From Tetrapyrgos nigripes (lineage: Eukaryota > Basidiomycota > Agaricomycetes > Agaricales > Campanellaceae): a DNA stretch of 64,000 nucleotides. The notes under the pieces were generated by a model. The model ran no database searches, was not told the origin of the DNA, and was given only the letters and a program-made list of their open reading frames with translations. The stretch lies in assembly GCA_013368315.1 (NCBI GenBank), contig JAACJM010000058.1, forward strand, positions 1 to 64,000, read 5' to 3'. The translations under genes and the position numbers were made by a program. The first letter of the stretch is position 1; each line of letters begins with the position of its first letter. Below are positions 23,070-34,441 of this stretch, one piece after another.

Positions 23070-25435
23070 TTAATTGGGCCCGATAAATTGATACAGTATC
23101 CTCCGAACAAGGCCTGATAAATGTTGTGGGTCGTTTTGGTACGTCCTCTGGAAGTATGAAATTATCATCAGCAAGTGACGACATTTGGAAAGTAAGAAGC
23201 GAGAAATGTTGGGCAGAAGTGAAAAAAAGGAAATGGTCACTCACCATAACCATACTCATGGCCATTGCCATCAACCATATCTCACCATTCTTGATGCCTC
23301 TCACCCCAGTTGCTTGTCCAACCTTCCCAGTCGCAATCACCCAAGCACTCTCCAACCCTTTGGGCAGCACATACATAGCCAACTCCCCTCGTCTTCGTTT
23401 CTCTTCTATTAACAATGTGAATCCAGCCAAAAATCCAGGGATCCAGAATGTATATTTTGATATAAATAACGCGTCTATGGCGGACTTGGGGATCCTTTTT
23501 ACGATATCGTAGAAGGGTGAGGATGGGGTGAGGGTGGTGAGGTAGTCGTGTGCTTGGTGGTTGAAGCAGTTCATGCCTGGGCAGAAAGGTCATAAGAAAG
23601 CGTAACAGCAAAAATCGCGAAATTGTACTCACATTGATAAATAGCAACATAAGCACCCAAAAATGCACTACTCCGTCCTGTTCCCATAAGAGACCTGGCC
23701 AAATTCTTCACAGGATCCCTCATGAAGGTATGCCTCCGGAAAATTATCGGTGGGATAATATGTAACGCTCCATAGATTGGTAACATCCACTTGAAGACTT
23801 TCCAGAATCGGTCCACCGGGACTTCCAGACACGAAGTTTGCATTGGATGAACAGCTGAACAGGGAGCGTATTTGGGGAGGAAGGGGAGTTTTCCTTCAGG
23901 GATAAAAGGCATGTGTTTTTCTCCGGCTTCTTTGAGTTGGGATAAGTAGGTTTGATTGTAGGGTGTTATGTCCTGGAAATAGTATGTCAGTTGAGTGCTG
24001 GCGCAAAGAAAAAAGTTGTCGCGTACTGATCTGGCGAGTATATTATCGACATCCTTCATGTTAAATGTTCCAAGTCTTGCAAGGTCATGATTCATGTTGA
24101 CAGCCGCGTTTGGCACTTTGGCAGCATTGCTAATCCTGTAAAGCAAAGAAACATGAAAAATTGGCAAGAATACTTGACAAAAAGAAGCCTACCATAGCCT
24201 ATATCCCTTCGGCAGCGAATCTGGGCGTAAAAGCCAAGCGTACATAATCTGGCCACACCTAGACGCGAAAGCAGTCAATGTCTCCGACATGGACGGTCCT
24301 ACGAAAGACGTACACCAAACTGAATAAGAGGACGTCACCGTGAGGTATCGATATGCCACGGTTTGTGCTCCATGAGTTGTATGAGCCTTGAAGACCACTG
24401 AAAATCGGCGTACAATAAGAAACAGCCGCAAAGAATCGGGAAAGACATCGTACCGAACAAACAGTTGCTGTGCAATTGTCACCCTCCTTGATTTCTTTTC
24501 CCATAAGACACCCAAACCACCAGCTATTGCGCCCGCAAACGCAGCATGCCATCTTTGTGTTCTCTTCCGTATTAAGACTCTTTGAGCCTGTGTAGATAAA
24601 GACAGCCGTTCTGTGCGTTGTCGGTTTAACTTCGGTACCTAGTACATTATTAGATCGTCTCAAAAATCGAGGACGTCGACGCGAATACGTACCTGCAGAT
24701 AGTCTATTGGTTGGGCGTTGGGATCTAAGGGTGTAGGAGGGATAGATACGTCCACAGTTGCACCGGGGTATTCTTCGTCATCTACGTCGTCAAAGGTGTC
24801 CGCATACTTGGGCATACTCGTTGTGAGCAGGGGTAGTGCATTGAGCAAAAATTTATACAATCCCGTAAAGGTTCCAAGCATTCCAGCAAACCTCCACGTA
24901 TCCAGACCGAAGATTGCACGTCGGATAACAGCAAATCGTTGGTCACTATAAGAGCTGTCAGTCTGCGAATCTTCAGCCAAATGTGATGCCTACTTTGGTA
25001 ATGAACGAAGGCGAAGAAGAGCTAGGACGATATTGAAACATGCTCGAATACCAAATGCTAGGGAAGCCGCTCCTAGACGCCCTATCAGTGATACGATCCA
25101 ATAATTACTGAGAACTACTCACTAAATCCACCCCTGAGAGCCCACCTCACGCACTCCTCTAAGTCCGCGAGCTCGACTACTGGTTCACCACGGTCCCTCC
25201 AAACCATTTTCCTCGCTTCCTTCAACGTTCGTGTCCTGTTGGCTAACACATATCTCAAACTCTCCTGCGAATTTGCCAACGCGACCAAATTTTCAAAGGA
25301 CGTCATAGCACGCCTGATACTAGTAGGCGTAATTGGAGTGTAGAAACCACCTCCAGGACTCCGGTCGCCGCTATTTGGGGTGGCATAAGGAGTTGGATCA
25401 CCAGAAACAGAGACACTGAGCAGAGGGCCGGACAT
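23070..25435 (-). CDS. TMEM135-like multi-pass membrane protein
   Basis: Ten exons join in frame: 25435-25123, 25072-24994, 24945-24693, 24638-24454, 24397-24314, 24258-24193, 24135-24027, 23972-23633, 23576-23245 and 23147-23070, giving 612 residues. Motifs that recall TMEM135 and its fungal relatives are WHAAFAGAIAGGLGVLWEKK, the cysteine motif HPMQTSC, PVKNLARSLMGTGRSSAFLG, and a C-terminus with EPQ-like NDPQHLSGLVRRILYQFIGPN. Several hydrophobic helices are present. Animal TMEM135 is linked to peroxisomes and mitochondrial dynamics; the fungal role is inferred only. Choice of acceptor for exon 3 (TTATAG or GACAG) is open, since both keep frame. Confidence 0.75.
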
Positions 25436-25964
25436 GATGACGTTCAGTCGTCAAGAAGGGGTATAATTTGAGACTTTGGGGTATGGGGGAAGGAAATTCG
25501 GAAGGAAGTCAAGCGCGTGAATAGCCGGTTTCGATTCCGCGTGTTTTCGTAGTACTTGTTTCGTACTCTACCCTGGTCAGACTGGTCTATACTTCTTGCT
25601 TGGACTATACGCCCGCTCAAGCGCTCAACGTCAAAGTAAAGGTTTCATCTCTAGCCTACAGCATATAGCATCTACATATCATCGTTGCCGACTCCATGAA
25701 CCAAGTGGCTTCAACAGGCTGTAGCAAAGTAGCGGAGCCGGTAATCGAAATGGCTTCCACTACCTTTGCAGGAACATAGCACGGACTTGGGCATCCTCGA
25801 GAGTGGAGAGATCTCCTGTCAAAGGCTCGTCGTATGGACGACTAGGAGAGAATACGCAGAAAGGATGTCCAGTAACGATGTTCATTCAGCTACATACTTT
25901 CAATCGAGTTCCTATTTCTTCCCTATCCAAAATAATAGAATATCATCTTCCAACAGTTGGCCAG
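25436..25964. other. Intergenic region at the inner edge of the right arm
   Basis: It carries the TMEM135-like promoter and, from about 25786, the mirror image of the sequence downstream of the left SDR gene. No gene. Confidence 0.6.
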
Positions 25965-27259
25965 TTATTGCCATAACCCAAGTGCCTTCCCTATCGCGTC
26001 ATCTCCTACACTGAGAACCGGCAAGACTTGGTCCCGCATAAGAGTATCTGGTGGATTGTCCCAAACAGTCTTCCCCGTAATCGAAATGGCTCTGCCGTTG
26101 TCTTTGCAAGAACCTAGCACTGACTGTTTTCATCATAATTCTTAGTAAAGAATGACCAGAGATGAAGAAAAGAGAATACTACTCACAATCATCTGCTCGA
26201 CGACGAGGTCTATGGAACAGAGATCTTCCTGGTTGAAGAGGGATAGAATTTCTTGCGAGGTGATTGCGGTAACTTCAATAGCCAGAATTGAGTTTATGAT
26301 CAAGGACAATGCTAGGGTCACTGACCAGTTATATTTGGAGAGACTAGATATCAGGCAAGAGTTATATCACGGTCAGCGACTATGGATCTACAACAGGATC
26401 CGTAGACTCACTCGCATTCACTGTAATCCCTTTATCTTCATAGTACTGTGCAGCACTCCTCATAAAATGCACAATACCCGCTTTGGCTGTCGAATACAAG
26501 GGCGCAGACTTGACTGCATAATAACCAACGACCGACGCCGTAAAAACCAATTTTCCTCGAAAACCATTCCGCGGATTGGGTTCCTGACGCTCAAAGACTT
26601 GAAAAGCTAGTGCAGCTGTGTTGAGTTGTCCATTGAGATCCACGTCGAGAGTTCTGAGGTTGGGCTTCGTTATCGGGCGAGTGGAAGATGTCGATGGGCT
26701 GAAAGGCGGGATCCAGGGACGCTCGACTATGCCTGCGTTTGCAAAGACTGGAAGAGAGGGTTATTGAGAGGTAAAGGGATGGCAGGCTGAAGGCGGTCTT
26801 ACAATAATCCACCCGCCCAAAGACCTCTTTGCCCAGCTCATACGCTGCTAATTGCTCTTCAAAAACAGTGGAATCGGCTTTGACTGCTATAGCGACACTA
26901 TGTACTTGCGATCAGCTGTTGCTTAAGCAGAACTAATGAACAAGCTGACATACTTCTTTCCCGTTTTCGCATTGAGCTCATCAGCAGCCTTCTTGCAACT
27001 ATCTTCAACGATGTCAACCATAATGACACAGACCCTAGTGCGTAAACATTGGGTTGACTTCGTCGCAAACGATAACAGTAGCTTCAGCGTACCCACGAGA
27101 AACCAGTTCGTTGCTCAGGGCAAGCCCAAAACCTAGCAAACGAGTCCTCGTCAAACTCTCCATTTCATTCTGGAAAACATATGACTACCCACCAGAAGCA
27201 GCACCAGTTACGAATGCGACATCTCCCTCTATCACTACCTGCGAAGCGGTGTCGGACAT
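25965..27259 (-). CDS. Short-chain dehydrogenase/reductase (SDR), right copy
   Basis: Inverted duplicate of the SDR gene at 17325-18624 with the same exon plan and no stop or frameshift seen. The start MSDTASQVVIEGDVAF differs slightly from the left copy (TTSQIVIEGD). TGAASG, NAG, the Ser region and the YSTAK catalytic pair are all kept. Most changes are conservative (for example DIVEDS for DIDENG, NAGIVERP for NAGLAERP), as expected for two functional paralogs under selection. The splice acceptor ACATAG before exon 4 is conserved while a nearby alternative AG is lost. The gene is divergent from the decayed right HAD copy. Confidence 0.85.
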
Positions 27260-28110
27260 TGGGAGTTCCAGTAGGTTCCAGTTAGAAGTTCAGAGATATT
27301 CATATATAGTTAAAGTTGACTATTGTTAAACTTTAAGTCGGTAAGGCGTACTATCGGCCGGTTTTTCTCTTTGCCTTGACATATCACGTCGCCAGAGGAC
27401 TGAAGAATGGTCAGCTGGGGGATACAAAGCAGCTGTTGTCGACAACAGAGACGTCCCAGACAGTAGTCATCGTGTAAAGCAGAAAGACGGTCGTAGTTTG
27501 AAAAAAGGAGGATCACACGCCTCAGTAGGTTTTCGTCAACTCTGAATGTCTTCAAACTATGAATGTCTTCAAACTACTGCAAGATGTCTCAATGGAACAT
27601 TCCAACAGGAACTTTTCAAAGACCTTGACCCCCAAAGCTATGCGCTGCCTTCAAGAATGCTCCTATCGTACCACTGGCAGGAGAAGACGTTTAGGGAGAC
27701 TGTAGTCAAGTTCAACGTATCAGCTTCCAGAGCCCAGAAATTTGGTCTTCTTCACTTGGATTCATTGCCATGACACTTTGCGCATCCACATACTTGACCG
27801 GACCAAGTTCAACCTTGTGTTCCTGTCCCTCAACATAATCCCACCATGAGCTCAGTGACATATACGCCTCTATCTATGCGCCTATATCTCGCCTGACGCT
27901 TCTGCACGCACATTTCTAACCCAGCCAGTGTGAGACTGACTCAGGATGTTGACAGTCGAGACGTCTGAGCATTGCCTTCAGGAAGGCTCCTATCTCAAAG
28001 TTTTTGGAAGATAAAAGCTGGGCTATTTCGTTGGAAACCAAGACTTTCTCCTTCAGGACTTTAAACATCCACTCAATCCACACCTACTCATCGCACATAC
28101 ACTCTTCACA
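27260..28110. promoter_or_regulatory. Divergent promoter region, right copy
   Basis: Mirror of 16288-17324. The HAD-side box reads TTTAAACA here instead of TTTAAATA, so the TATA-like element is weakened. On the SDR side CATATATAG remains near 27305. No gene inside. Confidence 0.45.
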
Positions 28111-29170
28111 ATGGCTCGTTCAGGCTACGTTGTCACCCATACACACGCTGAAGCCGTCATTTTCAAGGTATGTCATACTTTCTTGTCATTGTTGTCGACA
28201 TCACAGTCTAACAGAGTATTGCTCACAGGACGACGTACTGGCCAATTATATTGTCCCCGTCAACGCAGACGCGAACCACCGCAGGCGTCGGTCTACAACG
28301 AAGACCAAAACACCCACAACTACGCCATCATTGACCCCTGATCACTCTCCATTGAGATCTCGCCGCTCTTCACTCTCTTTCATCTCCTCCGTCACCTCTA
28401 GCTCATCTCGTCGTTCAAGTTGTTCTGATTCCCTCGCTACCAAGCTCCGCAAGAGACTGCTGAAAGTTGCCCATAAAGAACAAGACGACTGCAGTCCTGT
28501 TGAGGACTTACATGTAGAAGCTGACCGTTGCATTGAAATGCTACCTGGCGCACAGGGTTTGCTGGAGGTTGTCCATGTTGATGATCACCGGTTCAGTGCA
28601 CGTTCTGCCATGATGTACTCTGGTTCTTCAGATGCTGGTTAGTCCATTTCTTTTCATCTAATCTTTCCTCGTAGACTCACATACCTTTCTCCCGCAGCCA
28701 ACGAATGCATTTCCAGTGCTGGTATAACTCTTCCCAGAGTAACCGTCACTCCTGAGGATCTTGATAAATCCTCGAAACCAAGCGCTGTGACCGACGGTCC
28801 TCTTGTGGATCCGGCAGTTGAAGCTATGCTAGCGGCCATCAAATCCATCCTTGTAGCTGCTGATCGGATGAACCGTATCCCATCGGAATTAGTCGTTTTC
28901 GAAGACTCACCCTCTGGAATCCGTGCTGCTCAAGCTACCGGTGCGCAAGTCATCGCAGTTTGCACTGGTAGTCATACTTAGGAAGAGTTGGAAAAGTGTC
29001 GTCCGAATTATTTGGTGGATAGTTTGAAGGATGTGGAGATCCGTGCTGAAAGAGACTTTCACGGGCGATTACAGCCGTACAGGCTTTTTTGTGTATGAAC
29101 GAGGCTTTGGCATGAGCTTGTATAAGGTACAAGCAGCGTCGAGACTGGAACAAACAGAAGAATGGTAGCA
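28111..29170 (+). pseudogene. HAD-like phosphatase, right copy, with nonsense codon
   Basis: Inverted duplicate of 16287-15230. It is open through motif IV (FEDSPSGIRAAQATGAQVI) but the codon after GSHT is TAG at 28979-28981, where the left copy has TGG. This removes about 62 C-terminal residues. Downstream, an extra T in the run near 29085 also shifts frame against the left copy. With the altered TATA-like box, this copy looks non-functional. A shortened protein of about 250 residues could still be made. Confidence 0.8.
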
Positions 29171-29381
29171 AACACGCACTGTATAGTAGAGTAGCAGTCC
29201 TCACACTATCTACATAGCTGTCTCATTTTTGAACAGTGACGAACTGTTTGCGTAATTGACCGGCAGGCAAATTTTTGACTCGACTTCCACCCCAAGCTTC
29301 GGTCTCTATACAGAGAGCACACAGCTTGTCCTGAGCTGATGCATCATCCGCGACAACTTTTTCTCCAATCATCATTATGCA

Positions 29382-30772
29382 ACAAAACTTGAACAAAACG
29401 CTATTCACCCACCAAAATTACTGGTCACGTCATCGGGATTATGTGAGCGCCGCGTGCGCGGATTTTGTACAAGTACTCGTCGAGCGGCCTCCCGCCTTCC
29501 TCAACAGCGCTGGGTCTATTACTAAGGTACAAATTTTTGGGCGAAGCTTCCTGTATGTATATAGAGTAAATATAGCAAAAAAATTTGAGTTTCTAGCTCT
29601 AATTTTAGTATCTATTCATTCTTTCTTTGCACTTGGTATCCAAGTGTGTTCCTCTCCACGCGTTTAGCCGCTTTGCTGCTGGAAGAGGCCCATGTTGTAG
29701 GCCTTACTCCACGAGAATCCTCAAATCCAGCAATATCTGCCACAAAATGATGAGCCTCCTTTCCAAGCTTCCCATCATTCAATGCTTTGAGCCAAGGAAA
29801 GTTTCTGTATGGGAGCTGGGCTTCAATCAAGTCAGCTGCCCGGCGAAGGTTTTGAATCATGTCTTCAGCCGATCTAACATATTTCTCGAGCTATACAGAT
29901 CATTATGAATTATGCAATTGAAAGAGCTAATCAGCACTTACTTCTTGTTCATTGTCACTTCCATCATAATCAATTGGTGAGCTTGACCGACCGCTAAATG
30001 CATCGGATGTGAGCTCCACATCAGCAGGTACATTGTTTTCAGGGGATGGTGGGAGTGCTTTTGCTCGAAAAGTGCTACCAAGCTGTTCCTCTTTCAAACT
30101 GACTTGAGCAGCAAATGAATGAATTCCCTGCACACTCTCGATTGTGCGTATAAAATCTGAAAAAGATACCAGCGGAAGGTCAAGCAAGGAGTCAGCAAGA
30201 TCATTGTCATCATCAACTAAAGCATGCTTATGAATTGTATATGCTACCATACAATTTAAATAGCCTTACCAGTGGAATTTGAAGTAATTTTTGGCTTCTT
30301 TTTGACCTGGCTAGGTCTTCCACGACACCCGGCACAAGTTTTTGCAGTGCTGGCACCCTTTTTTTGAAAGAGACTGAGGGGCTTCCGCATTGAGCAGCCT
30401 GTACACCATTGAAGCTCCTCGGTGCTGTCTTGAGATGTGGCGGTAGAGTCCATATAGGGAAAAGAAGACGGCGGGAGAAGCAGACTCAGAAAAAAGAATT
30501 GCGCTGGCCTTATTTGGTCCAGACTGTGTAGGTAAATAATACTTTGTCATACAATTATCAGGTAGAAACTCGATTTTTTTTTGTTATATTTACTCTATAT
30601 ACATACAGGAAGCCTCGCCCAAAAATTTGTACCTTAGTAATAGACCCAGCGCTGTCGAGGAAGGCGGGAGGCCGCTCGACGAGTAGACTTGTACAAAATC
30701 CACGCGCGCGATGCTCACATAATCAGATCACGTGACCAGTGATTTAGTGGGCGAATCAGAATAGCGTTTTGT
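29382..30772. mobile_element. Mutator-like DNA transposon, 1391 bp, gene-bearing
   Basis: Inverted ends of about 200 bp (29382-29583 and about 30568-30772) share long tracts such as CAAATTTTTGGGCGA and CTGGTCACGT. The outermost bases are ACAAAAC. The element is flanked by the 9-base direct repeat CATTATGCA (29373-29381 and 30773-30781). The left arm of the inverted duplication gives an approximate empty site at about 14990. Long TIRs plus a 9-base target duplication define Mutator-type (MULE) elements. No transposase is present; one small spliced gene fills the interior. Confidence 0.85.
29612..30453 (-). CDS. Small zinc-ribbon-like protein carried by the Mutator-like element
   Basis: Three exons in frame, 30453-30270, 30216-29942 and 29890-29612, give 245 residues with no stop. 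The N-terminus has a CxxC...CxxC array (WCTGCSMRKPLSLF then TAKTCAGCRGR), typical of a zinc-binding DNA or chromatin protein. A basic stretch follows (KKKPKI), then an acidic middle (VDDDNDLADSLLDLPLVSF; DYDGSDNEQE) and a helical C-terminal part (SAEDMIQNLRRAADLIEAQL). The gene lies wholly between the inverted ends. Zinc ribbons of this type precede transposases in some basidiomycete elements, so it may be a leftover N-terminal module or a captured host gene. Function is unknown. Confidence 0.7.
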
Positions 30773-31044
30773 CATTATGCATGCTACTCCTTCTAGACCA
30801 AACTTATAGATGATTCAGCTCGCGCTCTTCAACACAACAATGGAGGATTATTTATTGTGGCATTAACATTGCAGAATTTTGCAAGGGTATGTCTCCATAT
30901 ATCAGTTCACTTTGCTACTCCTGTCATGCACATCCTTCCATGTCCAAATTAATTTAGGAACAATAGTTTCCTGCCCTCATAGAGGTCCACCTCACAAAGA
31001 TATTTGGCTGTCACGTAAAAGCTGTATGTGACGTGCAGCTTTCC
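30773..31044. other. Right-arm segment between two insertions
   Basis: Mirror of about 14700-14980 of the left arm. It is non-coding in both arms. It shows that the Mutator-like element and the LINE entered at different sites. Confidence 0.7.
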
Positions 31045-33300
31045 TGCAGGAAAAAGATAGCGAGTTCCGTTTGTTCTTTGCTGCATGATACCATCTCTCA
31101 TTGTATAGAATCTAGTCAACGAAAATCCACTGTTCATCAGGAGCCTGCGATCCTCAGAGAAAACTTTCCCAAATACAAGTGCTACTCATGCCACAATGTA
31201 CACCAAACATCAACTATCCCTTCCTCCTCTGGAATCACCACGCAAATAAGTAGCAGCAGTTGTACTCAAGGCATGTTAGTCCTGTCTTCTGTTCCAGTTT
31301 CAACTTGCATTTCCTTTTTTCATCAGAGATGTTCCTTGCAAATGATTATGAGCTTTTTGCATGGGGGTCGCACAACTGTCTGGACAGCAAGTATGTCAAG
31401 TTGTGAGAAAGGGCCACAATAGTACACATGGATGCTCTCTTTGATTATGGGGTCTCAGCTGGCCAGCTATTACAGGACATATGAACTTTGAAGTACTCTT
31501 TTGAAGCCTGACATCAGTAAGACCCCAAGTTTCTGGAATGGGTTGCTAGGCACGAAAAAATCCAGGCCTAGGCTCAAGCAGGCCATTGTCCTTCCAAAGC
31601 CTCAGCTCTTGAATGTTGAACGCCAATCCTGTTGTAGTGTCCAAGCACAAATCTCACCAGATTATGAAACACTGCCTCCTATCGGCAACTTTGCAGGCTT
31701 GAAAGTTGTATCCCAGCAATTTTGAAGACCAAGCTGGGGTTTGGATAGTCTGAGGCCATGCCCTGTTGTTGTGCTTCTGCTACTCCAGCTTGCTATTTGT
31801 TGATGAAAATAAGCCACGATAGCTGATCAGCGTGTCCCTGACAGTGACAGCTGAGCAACTATGCCAAGAAAGCGAACACTGCAACTGTTTCCATTCATGG
31901 TATACTCGGCACAGAGTGTTTGGTTGGTCAGGGTCGTATCCCTCCAAAATCTGCAAAGGAACTCTACACTGCTCTACACTGCTCTAGTCAACTGTCACCT
32001 CATATTTGGTTGTGAGGTGGTCCTCGACATCACCGACTCTGCCATCCACCTTCTCGAAGAGGTCCAGCATTGCTTCTGGCGTTGGATTCTAGGTCTCTCG
32101 AAGAACTCTATCCTCACTCCTCTATTTACAGAGACCATGATTCGTCCTATTCGTGTCCACCATGCGATCCTCGCTCTATCATACCTGAAATATCTCTTCG
32201 AGCTCCCTCCAGACAAATATCCTCATGTTGCACTCAATCTGCTCCTCACTCTCCATGCCAACAACATCTGCTGGCTCTCCAATCTGGATCTTGTTATTTG
32301 TTGCCTACCACATCCTCCCAATCTTCCTAAACTCCAGCTACTACCAAATAACCTCTTATCACTAGTGTCCATTGATGAGCTCATCAAAGATGTTAAGTCT
32401 TGCTCCAGCAAATTCCTGCTAGGACAGATTAACTCTTTTAAAGCTGTCTGAGCCTCCTGCACAATTGGATTGAGCCCATAGACCCTGACTCTGACTCCTC
32501 CCCATCCTTGCCAGTGCTGTGCCTTCGTCATTACCTACTCCACGCTCCTCACCATTGGCATCGCAAGTCTCTCACTTGTCTCCTTTGTGGTAATGTCTCC
32601 CCTTGGGTCTTTCCCTGTTCTCCAGGTAGAACTCCCAGGGATGGTGATTATATACCATCCAAACTGTGCTGTTTCTGCAAATCATCATATGAGACCCCTG
32701 AGCATGTTCTTGTCCAATGCCTGCACCTCCTTCAAATTACTGCACTACATTCCATCTTCCTACTCTCCAGGCAGCTCAACCCCCTCAGTTCTCAATCCAA
32801 TCTCCATTCCTTTGAGTTGCTCAAATGTTGGATCTTCAACTGGGATTTGGTTGCTTCTACGACTGAATTCATACATAACACTTTTATTATTTGGAAAGAC
32901 AGGTGTGGTATCCCTTGAATTGATGAAATTTGGACAGATGAGCATGAATAACTTGCTCTTTCCTCCATAACTCACACTTTCCTCTATCCCTCTTCCTTCC
33001 CTCTTGACTCAGCTTCTTCTGTGTTTCCCAGTTTCCCTGCGATGGCCTCTGTAATATACTTATCTCTACTTTTCTCTGTAATTACCTACCTATGCCTTGT
33101 GATTGCTTGCATCTTTCAACACAATCTCCCTAGAACCTCCAGTGCTTTGGTGAGGTAGACGCCCTACCCTGCTGGTCAGGACGATTGGCCCTACTGAACC
33201 TTTGCTTGCCATGCTAGATCCAGCAAGTGGGTCCACGGATAGCTACCTGCCATGTATTGTAGCTGTACGGGGCGTGTATAAATCTCTCTCTCTCTCTCTC
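31045..33300 (+). mobile_element. 5'-truncated, decayed non-LTR (LINE) retrotransposon
   Basis: The insertion relative to the left arm begins near 31045 and ends at a CT-rich tail near 33300. Coding remains: an RT-like FLANDYELFAWG segment near 31335, then HLIFGCEVVLDI and FTETMIRPIRVHHAILALSY (31861-32451), and after a frameshift a zinc-knuckle (CCFCKSSYETPEHVLVQC) near 32660-32730. These are C-terminal parts of basidiomycete LINE reverse transcriptases. Several stops and shifts make it inactive. Confidence 0.8.
33281..33300. repeat. (CT)n tail at the LINE 3' end
   Basis: About ten CT units close the LINE 3' untranslated region. A simple-repeat tail in place of poly-A is known for some LINEs. 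Confidence 0.7.
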
Positions 33301-33535
33301 AAAATCTGCGAAATTGCTTGGTGTAGGGTTCAGTCTGCGAAACTGGCTATTTCCTGAACCTTTTGGTTGGATCTTCTTCTATCTATAGTGCTTTCAACTG
33401 TACAATTTGAATTATCTATTTCAATTGTTTTTAGTGACGTATTTGTTGTGAAATTCGGAATCAATCCACCTTCTCGTTCCATATTGGTCCTAGCCCGGGT
33501 AATCCACTCCTCCTCCTCCTTCCTGCGTATTCGAC

Positions 33536-34334
33536 ATGGCGACTTCTCATGCGAAACCGAATCTCGCTCCTAGGACATTCCTCCTACCATGTCTGTCGCA
33601 ATTCCTTTCGATGTCAAAACCGACCAACTAGCTGTCATTTCAGACGTGAGCACACCATGCACCTCTCAGGACCGAAAGCTTCCACCGGAGATTTGGCGAG
33701 AGATTTTTCTGCTTTGTACTGGCTCCAGCAAACAAGCATTGGAAAGCATTCAACGATGCAATGTTTGATAACACGGCCGAGGAACCACTCAATGTCTCCA
33801 CAATCATCACCTCCAATCCTGCGGATGCCCTGAAAGACACACCCTGGACCGTCTCCCAAGTCTGTGGTCACTGGCGGGCAGTCGCATGCTCTACTCTCCA
33901 TCTCTGGACGCGGGTCCATGTTGACCTCCAAAGGCCGCGACTTCACCTACATCGCAAACGAATAGAGACTTTATACGCCAGGTCTGGCCAACTGAAGCTA
34001 CAAATCTTCCTGAGCTTCACTTCAGAAACATCTGAAAATGCGTCACTCCTCTCCTTCATCTTCTCCACGTCTCCTCGCTGGCAGTTCCTGGCAATTATGA
34101 CACGCCCGGGTCTGTTTCCATTTCTCGAAATGCTGTGCGACACTCTTCCCAATCTAGTGACTTTATACTGTCATGTCATCGCTTCACGTATGGAACGGTC
34201 TGCACGGGACGTTGTATACACATTTCAGAATTCCAGTAAACTAGAGAGCATCTATATACAACCTTCGGAAACCCGTCAGCAATTCCGCTTTTTGTTCAAC
34301 AAAGTTCGACGCTGTTGTGCTCCTCTCCCGGATC
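33536..34334 (+). pseudogene. F-box-like gene, copy 3 (right arm), truncated
   Basis: Mirror of copy 2, beginning MATSHAKPNLAP at 33536, where the frame is lost at once; a second ATG (MSVAIPFDVK) at about 33590 restores it. The F-box core LPPEIWREIFLLC is intact. A 10-base insertion (TGGAAAGCAT) near 33740 then shifts the frame. The next part (NVSTIITSNPADALKDTPW onward) is open to 34339 in another frame and keeps the ATAGAGACTTTA tract that is damaged in copy 2. It ends abruptly at the duplication breakpoint, so about the last 40 percent is missing. Confidence 0.8.
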
Positions 34335-34441
34335 CTTAGGCCAGCTACTTCAGATTTGACAATAGCATACAAGCAGAAATCCTTTCTCGGTTTTCCAACA
34401 TCCAGCACTAAGATCAAAGCAACACTTCGAAACAGGAATCC

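Larger units (their letters stand above)
25786..34334 (-). repeat. Right arm of the large inverted duplication
   Basis: Mirror copy of about 12762-18825, lengthened by a 1.39-kb Mutator-like element (29382-30772) and a LINE tail of about 2.3 kb (31045-33300). It lacks the long-TIR element that sits in the left arm. Similarity stops inside the F-box copy near 34334, after GTTCGACGCTGTTGTGCTCC. Confidence 0.93.

Noticed and set aside
31861..32451. A host protein-coding gene of 196 codons
   Set aside because: Its motifs belong to LINE reverse transcriptases and the frame is broken just downstream.
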